Made by a program: the position numbers and the translations under genes. Of a DNA stretch of 51,635 nucleotides, positions 27,125 through 35,267 are shown in pieces. Every line of letters begins with the position of its first letter. Within the stretch, counting starts at the first letter, position 1. A model generated the notes under the pieces. The model ran no database searches. It had not been told where the DNA came from and worked only from the letters and a program-made list of their open reading frames with translations. Origin of the DNA: Falsiroseomonas oryzae (GTDB lineage Bacteria > Pseudomonadota > Alphaproteobacteria > Acetobacterales > Acetobacteraceae). The stretch lies in NCBI RefSeq assembly GCF_027856955.1, contig NZ_JAPSMD010000007.1, forward strand, positions 1-51,635, written 5' to 3'.

Positions 27125-27294
27125 GCTCGTCGTCCTCCCTCAATGGCCGGGCTTCGCGGTGCGCAATGTTGCTGTCCCCCGCCGCCCTTGAACTGTCCAG
27201 CGACGCGGCTGCCCGCCGCCAACGGCGTGCCCACGAGGCGATGGTCAGCCCTTGCCGGCGCCGGGCGACGATCTGTCCCGAATGGGCGAGGTGC

Positions 27295-27533
27295 ATGGAG
27301 CCGACCATCCTCGCCTGGGCACTTGCGCAGCCCAGTGGCAGCCGCGCCGCTGCGCTTGCTGCGGCCTATACCGGCGGCGTCACGCGCGTGACCTTCGACG
27401 GGCGCACCGTGGCATACCGCGGCCTGCATGAGCTGGGCCGTGCGCTGGCCGTGCTACGCGGTGCGGAGACTGCGGCCGCGCGCGCCGTCAGTCCGTCACG
27501 CTGGCCAGCTTCTCGCGGGAGAGAAGCGGGTGA
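27295..27533 (+). pseudogene. Phage head-tail joining protein (gpW-like), frameshifted remnant
   Basis: The N-terminal part reads as a gpW-type phage joining protein, with VTRVTFDGRTVAYRGLHELG and RALAVLRGAE. The expected C-terminus, SVTLASFSRERSG, is present in a different frame and ends with a TGA at 27531-27533 that overlaps the portal start as GTGA. The frame changes near 27470-27492 in a run of GC repeats. So either the gene is broken or one base is wrong in the assembly. In lambda-like phages this gene lies directly before the portal gene, as here. Confidence 0.65.
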
Positions 27534-27850
27534 CCCGACGCCTTCGCGATGCCTGGCAGGTGCTGCGCGACTATGACGCGGCGCAGGACGGCGGTGCCTC
27601 CGCACGGGCGCCGTCCGGCGGCAGTGCGGAGGCCGAGGTCGGCATGGCGGCGGCGACAGTCGCGCGCCGCGCCCGCGACGCGGTTCGGACCGATTCTAAC
27701 GCCAGCCGCATCGTCGATCTCTTGACCGGCAACGCGGTGGGCGCCGGCTTCACGAAGCGCTGGCCGGGCCAGCGCCATGCCGATGCTTGGCGGCGCTGGG
27801 CCGAGAGTCCGGCCTGCGGCGCCGAGGGTCGGCTCGGCCTCGACGTGCTG
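27530..27850 (+). pseudogene. Phage portal protein (lambda family), N-terminal remnant
   Basis: About 105 residues match the start of lambda-type portal proteins: LRDAWQVLRDYDAAQDGG, then ATVARRARDAVRTDSNASRI, NAVGAGFTKRWPGQ and HADAWRRWAE. After about 27845 the portal signal is lost; a typical portal has about 500 residues. GTG 27530 overlaps the joining-protein stop. The rest of the head module (terminase, protease, capsid) is absent on both sides, so this is a small relic of a prophage or gene-transfer-agent-like unit. Confidence 0.65.
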
Positions 27851-28167
27851 CACTCCCACCGCAGACACCGTCCCTGCCACCTGCGGGACTTCTCCCGGCG
27901 CGTGCGGCGCGGCTGGCCCGCCGCCCGGCGCCGTGCGGTCGAGATGTCCGAGCCAGGGATGATCCTGTATCGCCGCGACATTGGCAGCGTGCAGGTGGTG
28001 AACCAGCCTTCGCCGAGCAATCTGCTGCGCGAACGTCGCTATCGTCGAGAGAGACAGCACCGCTTGCGTTGCCGCCAGCGATGCTCGCGCTCATACTGCT
28101 GCTGCTTGCACACTGCCGGTGGCGCGCGAACTCGACGCTTCGGCCGGGCCGCCGCCGAGCCACCGGG
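27851..28167. other. Decayed sequence after the phage portal remnant
   Basis: About 315 bases between the end of portal similarity and the 3' end of the dehydrogenase gene. The portal frame stays open to 28222, but its residues are Arg- and Cys-rich and no longer resemble any family. I see no gene, terminator or repeat. Confidence 0.45.
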
Positions 28168-29163
28168 TCAGGCGTCAGCAGGCGGCCGGACGCCGCGACG
28201 ATTCTCCCAGACATCGGGCTGAACCAGATGTGGCGGCCGGCGTCCTGCCAGCACATCCAGGATCTGCTCCGCGCATTGCAGCGCCGTCTCGCGCATCGCC
28301 TCCTCCGTCACGCCGCCGATATGCGGGGCCAGGACGGAGTTGGGGGCGTTGATCAGTGGCTCATTGGCCGGCGCGGGCTCCACCTTGAACACGTCCTGCG
28401 CGGCGCCGGCGATGGTGCCCCGGTGCAGCGCCTCGGCCAGCGCCTCGGTGTCCACCAGCTCGCCGCGCGCCGTGTTCACCAGGAAGGCCGTCGGCTTCAT
28501 ACGCGACAGCGCCGTGCCGTCGATCATGTTCCGCGTATCCGGCCGCAGCGGCCGATGCAGGGAGACGACGTCCGCCTCCGCCAACAGCGCATCCAGCGTC
28601 TGCGCACGTTCGGCCCCCGCCTCGGCCAGCGCGGCATCCGGCGTGCCGGGCGAGAAGACCAGAAGGCGCATGCCGAAGCCGTGCCGCGCGATCGCCCCCG
28701 TCATCCGGCCGATGGTGCCGAAGCCCGCCAGGCCCATGACCTTGCCGTGCAGCTCCGTCATCCGCGCGTCGTAGCGCAGCGACCAGTCGCAGCCGCGCAC
28801 CGCGGCGTCGGCCGGGATCACCTTGCGGGCCAGGGCGAGCGTCAGGGCGATGGCGTGCTCCGCCACGCTGCGCGCATTGGCGGTGGGGGTGAAGACGGTC
28901 GGGATGCCCAGCGCGGCGGCGTGCTTCAGGTCGATCTTGTTGGTGCCCACGCCGTGGTTCGCGATGACCTGCAGCGACGGCGTCGCATCCATCGCCGCCG
29001 CGTCCAGCCCGGCATTGCGGGTGATGACCGCGACGCAGCCCGGCATCTCCCGCGCCACGGTCGCCATGTCGTGCGCGCTTGCGATGCGCGGGGTCACGCC
29101 GCCCTCGCGCAGCCTGTCGAGGCCGGCGGGATGGATGGGCTGGACGATGAAGCATTCGGGCAT
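28168..29163 (-). CDS. D-isomer-specific 2-hydroxyacid dehydrogenase
   Basis: NAD(P)-dependent enzyme of 331 residues interconverting a 2-keto acid and a D-2-hydroxy acid. The Rossmann motif is GLAGFGTIGR (about 146-153). The catalytic triad is complete: Arg 233 in NTARGELVDT, Glu 262 in DVFKVEP and His 281 in LAPHIGG. VGTNKIDL near 72-79 is also typical. The start codon lies only 15 bases from that of a divergent HpcH/HpaI aldolase gene. Together they suggest a keto acid released by aldol cleavage that is then reduced, or the reverse. Confidence 0.92.
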   Translation of the reverse strand: MPECFIVQPIHPAGLDRLREGGVTPRIASAHDMATVAREMPGCVAVITRNAGLDAAAMDATPSLQVIANHGVGTNKIDLKHAAALGIPTVFTPTANARSVAEHAIALTLALARKVIPADAAVRGCDWSLRYDARMTELHGKVMGLAGFGTIGRMTGAIARHGFGMRLLVFSPGTPDAALAEAGAERAQTLDALLAEADVVSLHRPLRPDTRNMIDGTALSRMKPTAFLVNTARGELVDTEALAEALHRGTIAGAAQDVFKVEPAPANEPLINAPNSVLAPHIGGVTEEAMRETALQCAEQILDVLAGRRPPHLVQPDVWENRRGVRPPADA

Positions 29164-29178
29164 CAGTGTGCGGGTCCC

Positions 29179-29952
29179 ATGCAGGTGAACGGTCTGAAGT
29201 CACGCCTCGCGGCCGGCGATACGGCGCTGGTCGCGACCTTGCAACTGGCCCGCAGCGGCGACTCCGCCCGGGTCTTCGCGCGGGCGGGGTACGACGCGCT
29301 GGTGCTCGATGCCGAGCACAACCTCATCGGACCGGATGCGATGGGCGAGATCCTGCTCGCCGCGCTGGATGCCGGGATTGCGCCGCTGGTGCGGCTGCCG
29401 GATGCCGCACCTGGTCCCATCGGCCAGGCGCTCTCGGCCGGCGCGCTCGGCGTGGTGATTCCGCGCGTGGAGACGGCGGACCTTGCCGAGGCCGTGGCGC
29501 GTGCCGCCGCCTTCGCGCCCCGGGGCCGCCGCCCCCTGCCGCCGGTCTTCCCGCATTTCCGCCGCGTCCCGACCGCGCAGGCCGAGGCCGTCGCTTCGCT
29601 GGCGGCAGAGACGCTGGTCGTCGTCATCATCGAGACGCGGCAGGCCGTCGCGAACGCCGCCGCGATCGCCGCGGTGGAGGGCGTGGACGTGCTGTTCCTC
29701 GGCGCGTCCGACCTCAGCGCCGATCTCGGCCGGCCGGGCGCCAAGGACGACCCGGCGCTGTGGGACGCTGCAGCGGCCGTCGCCGCAGCCTGCCGCGCGG
29801 CCGGCAAGGTGCCCGGCATGGGCGGCATCGTGGAGGACGCCCATTTCGCGCGTGCCAGGGCGCTCGGCATGCGGTGGATCTCGGCGGCGCATGACGCGAC
29901 GCTGCTGCAGGCGGCGGCGACGGAGCGGGCGAAGCGGTTGCGGGCGCTGTAG
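29179..29952 (+). CDS. HpcH/HpaI-family aldolase/citrate lyase-like protein
   Basis: Class II (divalent metal-dependent) aldolase of 257 residues, family of HpaI/GarL/RhmA. YDALVLDAEHNLIGP carries the catalytic acid-His pair near 41-44, and PLVRLPDA holds the conserved substrate Arg. VVIIETRQAV has the metal Glu and LFLGASDLSADLG the metal Asp. Such enzymes cleave 4-hydroxy-2-keto acids to pyruvate and an aldehyde. ATG 29179 is the natural start; no strong ribosome site is seen. It is divergent from the dehydrogenase and convergent with the racemase-like gene, with a hairpin between them. Confidence 0.87.
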   Translation: MQVNGLKSRLAAGDTALVATLQLARSGDSARVFARAGYDALVLDAEHNLIGPDAMGEILLAALDAGIAPLVRLPDAAPGPIGQALSAGALGVVIPRVETADLAEAVARAAAFAPRGRRPLPPVFPHFRRVPTAQAEAVASLAAETLVVVIIETRQAVANAAAIAAVEGVDVLFLGASDLSADLGRPGAKDDPALWDAAAAVAAACRAAGKVPGMGGIVEDAHFARARALGMRWISAAHDATLLQAAATERAKRLRAL

Positions 29953-29996
29953 CCGCGCCGTCGGCAGTCCGACCCGCCCGGCCTCCACCCCGACCC

Positions 29997-30014
29997 TCCC
30001 CCGCAGGCGGGGGA
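29997..30014. terminator. Hairpin between convergent genes
   Basis: TCCCCCG (29997-30003) and CGGGGGA (30008-30014) form a perfect seven-base-pair stem around CAGG. It sits between the convergent aldolase and racemase-like genes, so it could terminate both. There is no T-tract. GC-rich hairpins of this CTCCCCCGC type are also dispersed intergenic repeats in related genomes, so it may be one copy of such a repeat. Confidence 0.5.
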
Positions 30015-30034
30015 AGGAGAGGCGGGGTTCAGCC

Positions 30035-30832
30035 TCAGGCCGCCTTCGCCGTGGCCGGCAGCGCGAAGCTGTCCATGGTAATGGGCGACAGGCACTCGCT
30101 CAGCAGTCGGCCATGCCCTTCGATCCGGTCGGGCAGGCCGAGCAGCCGCAGGCAGGCCCAGAAGCAGGCCTGGTTGCTGGTGACCACCGGCTTGCCCGTG
30201 TCCGCCTCGATCTGCGCGATGACGTCGATGGTCGCGAGGTTGGTGCAGGAGACGAAGATCGTGTCCGCCTCCGGCCGGTTGCAGGCCATGGCCATGCGGT
30301 AGATGTGCTCGGGCGGCACACGGCCGATGCCACGCCGCTCCTCCTGCGTCTCGCCCAGCCGCAGCCCGTGCAGGGACGCGACCTGGAAGCCGTAGTCCTG
30401 CAGGAAGCGCCGCTCGCTCTCGTTCACGAAGTCCACATAGGGCGTCGCGACCGCCACGCATTTGCTGCCCAGCGCGCGCAGCGCGGCCACGACCGCGCCG
30501 GCCGTGGCGACCGCCGGCACCTTGGTGCGCTGCTGCAGGTCCTGCACGATGTCCTGCAGCGAGCAGACGATGGAGCCGGAGGTGCAGCCATAGGCGACGA
30601 CGTCCACCTCGGCCGTCGCCAGGTCGTCGGCGGCGACCTTCACCGCCTCCGCCATCCTGAAGTAGCTCTCCTCGGTCGCCTTGCCGAGCAGCGTGGCGCG
30701 GCCGGTGTGGATGGTCACGCCCTTCGGCGCCAGGCGCCAGAATTCCGGCTCGTTGATCGTGTTGGTGGAGGGCACGATCAGCCCGATCTTCGCCCGCCAG
30801 CCATAGGGGCGGTAGTCGGCGACGGCTTTCAT
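30035..30832 (-). CDS. Asp/Glu racemase superfamily protein, maleate-isomerase-like
   Basis: Protein of 265 residues in the maleate isomerase/arylmalonate decarboxylase group. GLIVPSTNTINEPEFWRLAP at the start is the family substrate-binding signature. Both catalytic cysteines are present: Cys 83 in YGCTSGS and Cys 196 in FVSCTNL. Two cysteines fit an isomerase or racemase better than arylmalonate decarboxylase, which uses one. It is the last gene of a minus-strand run that begins with the Bug proteins (34380), with a 22-base gap to the aldolase. A cis-trans isomerization of a maleate- or maleamate-like intermediate is plausible but inferred. Confidence 0.85.
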   Translation of the reverse strand: MKAVADYRPYGWRAKIGLIVPSTNTINEPEFWRLAPKGVTIHTGRATLLGKATEESYFRMAEAVKVAADDLATAEVDVVAYGCTSGSIVCSLQDIVQDLQQRTKVPAVATAGAVVAALRALGSKCVAVATPYVDFVNESERRFLQDYGFQVASLHGLRLGETQEERRGIGRVPPEHIYRMAMACNRPEADTIFVSCTNLATIDVIAQIEADTGKPVVTSNQACFWACLRLLGLPDRIEGHGRLLSECLSPITMDSFALPATAKAA

Positions 30833-30854
30833 CGCTTGCGTCTCCTCTCTGGGT

Positions 30855-31643
30855 TCAGGCGCGCTGCGCGAGCTTCTTCAGCCCGGACGCCGCGCCGCTG
30901 AAGGTGTTGAACAGCACGGCGGCGTCGTTGGCGAAGGGCATCCAGCGGATGCCGCGCGCCAGCCACTTCTCCGCCGACTGCATGTCCTGGCAGGAGAACC
31001 CCCAGGGGATCCCCTTCTCGGTGCAGACGGCGATCACCCGCTCGGTCGCCGCCTGCATCTTCGGGTCGGCCAGCAGCCCCGGCACGCCGAGGTCCTGGCT
31101 GAGGTCGTCCGGCCCGATCATCACCGCGTCCAGCCCGTCCACCGCGCAGATCTCCGGCAGCGCGTCCAGGCCGCGCTGGGTCTCGATCATCGCCACGGTG
31201 ACGCTGCCCGCGTTGATCCGCGCGATCTGCTCCGCCGGGTCGGGCAGCCGGAGGTAGTCGGTGTGCGGGCCGCGCAGATTGAGGATGCGCTCGCCGCGCG
31301 GATGGTACTTGGTGGCGACGATCACCCGCTCCAGCACCTCCGGCCCCGTCACGTTCGGCAGCAGCAGCCCCTGCGCGCCGGCATCCAGCGCGCGGGTGAG
31401 ATCGTGCGGCGAAAGCACGCCGGGCGGGCGCACGATCGGCGCGATCCCGGCCTCCCGCGCCATCAGCGCCAGTGTCGAGACGTCGCGGATGGTGAAGTCG
31501 GTGTGCTCCATCTCAAGGATCACGAAATCGAGGCCGCAGGCGGCCAGCAGCTTCATGAAGCGCGGGTGGTTGACCAGCGTGCACCACGTGCCGAAGGCGG
31601 GCTTGCCCTCGGCCCAGAGCGCCTTCAGCGGATTGGGGCGCAT
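30855..31643 (-). CDS. HpcH/HpaI-family aldolase
   Basis: Second metal-dependent aldolase, 262 residues. LDFVILEMEHTDFTIRDV has the Glu-His pair, PIVRPPG the conserved Arg, VAMIETQRGLDAL the metal Glu and VMIGPDDLSQDLG the metal Asp. GTWCTLVNHPRFMKLLA at the N-terminus matches 2,4-dihydroxyhept-2-ene-1,7-dioate aldolase-type proteins. It resembles the aldolase at 29179 only distantly (that one lacks the GTW opening), so the two probably cleave different substrates. It is close to the creatininase-like gene (4 bases) and likely cotranscribed. Confidence 0.88.
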   Translation of the reverse strand: MRPNPLKALWAEGKPAFGTWCTLVNHPRFMKLLAACGLDFVILEMEHTDFTIRDVSTLALMAREAGIAPIVRPPGVLSPHDLTRALDAGAQGLLLPNVTGPEVLERVIVATKYHPRGERILNLRGPHTDYLRLPDPAEQIARINAGSVTVAMIETQRGLDALPEICAVDGLDAVMIGPDDLSQDLGVPGLLADPKMQAATERVIAVCTEKGIPWGFSCQDMQSAEKWLARGIRWMPFANDAAVLFNTFSGAASGLKKLAQRA

Positions 31644-31647
31644 CGGC

Positions 31648-32427
31648 TCAGCCGCCGAGCTGCACGCGGGCGAAGCGTGTCGCCGCGTCCACGCCGAAGG
31701 CCAGCGCGTTCTCCCACACCACCCGGCCCTTGTCGGCCGTTGCCGCCGTCGGGTCGCCCTGGATGCCGGAGGGCGAGTAGTCGGAGATGTCCGAGAACAG
31801 CATGATCGACGACTTGCCGATGCCGACCTTGCCTGAGGACATGGTGCGCATCCCCTCGGTGAAGTCCTTCAGCGGGCCGGGTGCCTTCGCGCGGTCCATG
31901 AAGACCAGTTCCGGCGAGATGTGCAGCGCGACGGAGGTCACCATCTCCCCGCCATGGCCGGTCGGCGCCTGCTTCGCGGTCCACTCCACGCCGCCGACGT
32001 CGCGCATGACGGAGAAGATGTCGATGACCGCGCCGGCCGCGCCGTGCTCGGTGCGCAGGAAGCGGCAGACGCTCTCGAGCGGCCCGAGGCTGCCGGCATG
32101 GATGTTGACGAAGAAGAAGTGCCTGAAGCCCTGCCCGGCCAGTCCGTCGCAGACCTGCGCGATGTAGTCCTCGATGGTCGCCATCTCGGCCGAGCAGGTG
32201 CCGGGATAGTCGAGGAACATGTGCGAGTAGTTGAACGGGATGATCGGCGTCACGGCGAAGCCCGCGCGCTTGCCGAGCTCGGTCGCGTACTGCTCGCACA
32301 TGCGCAGCTCCGTGCCCATGGCGAGGTGCGGCCCGTAGCATTCCTGCGCGCCGACCGGCACCAGGATGGTGTCCTTCTCCTTCAGATAGGCGGCGACGTC
32401 GGCATAGGGGACTTGGTCGATACGCAT
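31648..32427 (-). CDS. Creatininase-family hydrolase with altered metal site
   Basis: Protein of 259 residues in the creatininase/amidohydrolase family, which hydrolyses cyclic amides such as creatinine, formamides or peptide termini. The N-terminal ligand motif, usually Glu-x-His-Gly-Pro-His, reads ECYGPHLAMGTE. Glu 29 is kept, the ligand His is Tyr 31 and the later Asp is Glu 40. His 110 in FVNIHAGS and Glu 161 in GHGGEMVTS are retained. The fold is clear but the metal centre must differ or be weakened. ATG 32427 was chosen because the conserved core then begins at once. It lies between an aldolase and Bug-type binding proteins, so its substrate is likely imported by that system. Confidence 0.8.
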   Translation of the reverse strand: MRIDQVPYADVAAYLKEKDTILVPVGAQECYGPHLAMGTELRMCEQYATELGKRAGFAVTPIIPFNYSHMFLDYPGTCSAEMATIEDYIAQVCDGLAGQGFRHFFFVNIHAGSLGPLESVCRFLRTEHGAAGAVIDIFSVMRDVGGVEWTAKQAPTGHGGEMVTSVALHISPELVFMDRAKAPGPLKDFTEGMRTMSSGKVGIGKSSIMLFSDISDYSPSGIQGDPTAATADKGRVVWENALAFGVDAATRFARVQLGG

Positions 32428-32437
32428 GGTCTGTGTC

Positions 32438-33397
32438 TCACTGGTTCCAGGGCCGGACGCGCCAGAGCGCCCGGTGGGTCGCATCCGCCTCGCGCAGGAA
32501 GGCAACGTAGTCGGCGGAGTTGAGGTAGCGCAGCGGCTGGAAGGCGCGTTCGCTGGTGGTGCGGAACTCGGGGTTGGCGACCACGCGCTCCACCGCGGCG
32601 GACAGCCGCGCGACGACCTCGGCCGGCAGGTTGCGCGGCCCGCCGACGCCGCGCAGGCTGCCGCCGCGCAGGTCGTAGCCGGCCTCCTTCAGCGTCGGGA
32701 CATCGGGCGCCATCGGGTGGCGCTCCGCCGACATCACGCCGAGCGTGCGCCAGGGCTGTTGCCGCGCGAAGGTCAGCGCCTCGCCGAGATTGGCCGTGCT
32801 CACCGCGATCTCGCGGCGCAGCAGCGCGACGGCCGAGGGCGCGGCGCCGGCATAGACCACCGGCTCGAAGCGCACGCCCGCCGCCTCCTCAAGCAGCAGC
32901 ATGGAGATGTGGCCGGCGGAGCCGACGCCCTGTGTGCCGACGGTGACGCGCCCCGGCTCGCGCCGCGCCGCCGCGACCAGGTCGGCGATGGACCGGATCG
33001 GGCTGTCGGGGTGGACCGAGAAGGTGCCAGGATCCTCCACCACGCCGGCGATGAAGGTGAAGCTGTCCATCGTCCAGCCCGGGTTGCGCTCAATCGGGAT
33101 GGTGACGATGCCGGGCGTGTTGATGATGCCGAGTGTGTAGCCGTCCGGCGCGCTGCCGGCGACGGCGGCAAGGCCGATCGCGCCGCCAGCGCCAGCGCGG
33201 TTCTGCACGACGAAGGGCTGGCCCAGCTCGCGTTCCAGATACTGCGCCATGACGCGGGCGGAGATGTCGGTCCCGCCGCCGGCGGCGAAGGGCACGATCA
33301 GCGTGACGGGCCGTTCCGGCCAGGCGGCGCGGGCGAGGCGGGGCGCGGCAAGCGTCGCGAGGGCGGCGCCGAGAAGGGCGCGACGGGTGGCGGTCAT
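32438..33397 (-). CDS. Bug/TctC-family tripartite tricarboxylate-type solute-binding protein
   Basis: Periplasmic binding protein of about 319 residues with a twin-Arg-type signal (TATRRALLGAALATLAAPRL, cut near ARA). The mature part opens AWPERPVTLIVPFAAGGGTD, the Bug family hallmark whose loop binds a carboxylate, and NRAGAGGAIG and APDGYTLGI follow. An ATG at 33409 is an alternative start. It is a close tandem relative of the next gene; both share the same opening and layout. Neither TctA nor TctB membrane genes are in the window. Confidence 0.9.
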   Translation of the reverse strand: MTATRRALLGAALATLAAPRLARAAWPERPVTLIVPFAAGGGTDISARVMAQYLERELGQPFVVQNRAGAGGAIGLAAVAGSAPDGYTLGIINTPGIVTIPIERNPGWTMDSFTFIAGVVEDPGTFSVHPDSPIRSIADLVAAARREPGRVTVGTQGVGSAGHISMLLLEEAAGVRFEPVVYAGAAPSAVALLRREIAVSTANLGEALTFARQQPWRTLGVMSAERHPMAPDVPTLKEAGYDLRGGSLRGVGGPRNLPAEVVARLSAAVERVVANPEFRTTSERAFQPLRYLNSADYVAFLREADATHRALWRVRPWNQ

Positions 33398-33411
33398 CGG
33401 TCCGGTCATCC

Positions 33412-34380
33412 TCAGCGGTTCCACGGCGTGGCGGCCCAGAGCGCACGGAGCTCCGCCTCCATGCCGCGCAGCAGCGCCTCGTATTCGGCGCCCTTGACGT
33501 AGCGGATAGCCTGCGTCGCCTGCGCCATGGCGGCGCGATACTCGGGATCGGCCATCACCGCGTCGAGCGCGCGGGTGATCTCCGCGATCGTCTCCGGCGG
33601 CGTGCCTCGCGGCGCGCCGAGACCGCGCAGCGATCCGGTCTGCACGGGAATGCCAGCTTCCGCGAAGGTCGGCAGCTCAGGCGCCGCCTCGAGCCGGGCG
33701 GGCGCCATCACGCCGAGGATGCGCCATTGCCCGCCGCCCTGGGCGAAGCCGATCGCCTCGCCGAAATTCGCCGTTGCCACCTCGATCTGCCGGCCGAGCA
33801 GCGCGTTCGCCACCTGCGCCGAGCCGCCGAAGGGCACATGCGTGCCCTCGACGCCGGCGCTGCGGCCGACGAGCAGCATGGCGATGTGGCCTGCCGAGCC
33901 GACGCCGGCGGTGCCGTAGGTGACGCGGCCGGGCTGGCGGCGCATCGCCTCCGTCAGCTCCGCGATGCTGCGGATGGGGTTGGAGGCGTGGACCGAGAGC
34001 GTGCCGGGATCGTCCACCAGGTTCGCGATCAGCGCGAAGCTGTCGAGGCGGAAGCGCGCCTGGCGCTCGATCGGGATGGTCAGCACGTTCGGCGTGTTCA
34101 GGATGACCAGCGTATGGCCGTCCGGCGGGGCTTCCGCCACCGCGGCCATGCCGATCTCGCCGCCCGCGCCGGCGCGGTTCTGCACCACGACAGGGCGACC
34201 ACTGGTGTGGCGCTCGAGAAAACGGCCGAGCAGGCGCGCGGTGACATCGGTGCCGCCACCCGCGGCGAAGGGCACCACGATCTGCACGGGGCGTTCGGGC
34301 CAGGCCGCACGGGCCGTCGCCGCGGGAAGCAGCACGAGGGAAGCGATGGCGGCCAGCGCCGCGAGGCAGGATCGTCGCAT
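33412..34380 (-). CDS. Bug/TctC-family solute-binding protein (tandem paralogue)
   Basis: Periplasmic binding protein of 322 residues. The signal peptide is MRRSCLAALAAIASLVLLPA, cut near ARA. The mature part begins AWPERPVQIVVPFAAGGGTD, nearly identical to the paralogue encoded next, with NRAGAGGEIG and PPDGHTLVI. The 14-base gap between the two and the matching order of motifs indicate a tandem duplication followed by divergence. It is the first gene of the minus-strand run 34380-30035 and is divergent from the GntR regulator, which probably controls it. GAGG lies 9 bases before the ATG. Confidence 0.9.
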   Translation of the reverse strand: MRRSCLAALAAIASLVLLPAATARAAWPERPVQIVVPFAAGGGTDVTARLLGRFLERHTSGRPVVVQNRAGAGGEIGMAAVAEAPPDGHTLVILNTPNVLTIPIERQARFRLDSFALIANLVDDPGTLSVHASNPIRSIAELTEAMRRQPGRVTYGTAGVGSAGHIAMLLVGRSAGVEGTHVPFGGSAQVANALLGRQIEVATANFGEAIGFAQGGGQWRILGVMAPARLEAAPELPTFAEAGIPVQTGSLRGLGAPRGTPPETIAEITRALDAVMADPEYRAAMAQATQAIRYVKGAEYEALLRGMEAELRALWAATPWNR

Positions 34381-34521
34381 GAAGGCGTTCCTCGTCCCTG
34401 GTGTCCGGCCGTGCTGCCGAGCGTTCCCTGCCGCATCCGCTCTGCCGGCGGGTGGGACAGCACCGGCCCCGCGTCCCGCTAGGGCGGGTCTGCGGAATTC
34501 CAGTGCCGCGGCGGCATGTCT

Positions 34522-34533
34522 GTGGCATACCAC
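34522..34533. promoter_or_regulatory. Candidate GntR (FadR-type) operator
   Basis: GTGG (34522-34525), CATA, CCAC (34530-34533) form a perfect dyad, or TGG-N4-CCA at its core. FadR-subfamily regulators commonly bind TGGT-N3-ACCA-like dyads. It lies in the 253-base region between the divergent Bug gene (start 34380) and the GntR gene, where it could control both. Confidence 0.45.
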
Positions 34534-34633
34534 CGGCACGCCGACTCTGTCCATCCAATCTCCCGACCAGGGGCCCAGGCCGATCCCGCCCACCACGCCC
34601 GCCCTCGACGACACCGCATCCGGCCCGAAGGGC

Positions 34634-35254
34634 TTGGCCGAGACGGTCCACGCCCAGCTCCTCGAGATGCTGGAGAGCCGGCGGCTGCCCGCCGACGCCA
34701 CGATCGCGGAGCGGCGGCTCGCGCTCGAACTCGGCGTCTCGCGCACGCCGCTGCGCGAGGCGCTGCGCCGGCTGGAGGGCGAAGGCTGGCTCGGCCGCCG
34801 CAGCGACGGCACGCTCGCGGTGCGGCGCCTGGACGTCGAGGAGATGCTGGAGGTGCTGCAGGTGCGCCGCCTGCTGGAGCCGGAGGCGGCGGCCGCCGCC
34901 GCCGGCCGCGTGCCGGCGACGGTGCTGGATGCGCTGTGCGATCGCGTGAAGCGGCTGCTCGCTTCGGGCGATCCGCTAAGCCCGGAACGCGCCGCGATCG
35001 ACCAGGCGCTGCACCGCGCCATCGGCGAGGCGTGCGGCAACCGCGTGCTCGCCGCCGCCATCGCGGAGCTGCGCCGGCGCAGCGTTCTGTTCGCCACGCG
35101 CCGCCTGCCGGAGCGGCTGGAACCGGTATGCGCCGAGCACCTGGCGATCCTGGATGCGCTCGGTGCGGACCAGGCCGGCGCGGCGCGCGCGGCAATGGCC
35201 GCGCATCTGGAGAACACGCGCGCCGGCATCCTGCGCCGGCTCGGCGGCGGTTAG
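34634..35254 (+). CDS. GntR-family transcriptional regulator, FadR/FCD type
   Basis: Regulator of about 206 residues. The winged helix covers about residues 1-65: VHAQLLEMLESRRLPADATI, then LALELGVSRTPLREALRRLE. An all-helical FCD effector domain follows with EVLQVRRLLEPEAAAAA, the metal-ligand-bearing DQALHRAIGEACGN and a late AHLENTRAGI. The start is uncertain: no ATG precedes the winged helix in this frame, and TTG 34634 gives a short but complete N-terminus. An upstream CTG or GTG-like start cannot be excluded. It is divergent from the Bug/creatininase/aldolase genes and 13 bases upstream of the NHL-repeat gene. It probably senses a pathway acid. Confidence 0.85.
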   Translation: MAETVHAQLLEMLESRRLPADATIAERRLALELGVSRTPLREALRRLEGEGWLGRRSDGTLAVRRLDVEEMLEVLQVRRLLEPEAAAAAAGRVPATVLDALCDRVKRLLASGDPLSPERAAIDQALHRAIGEACGNRVLAAAIAELRRRSVLFATRRLPERLEPVCAEHLAILDALGADQAGAARAAMAAHLENTRAGILRRLGGG

Positions 35255-35267
35255 GGCGGGGGAAGAC

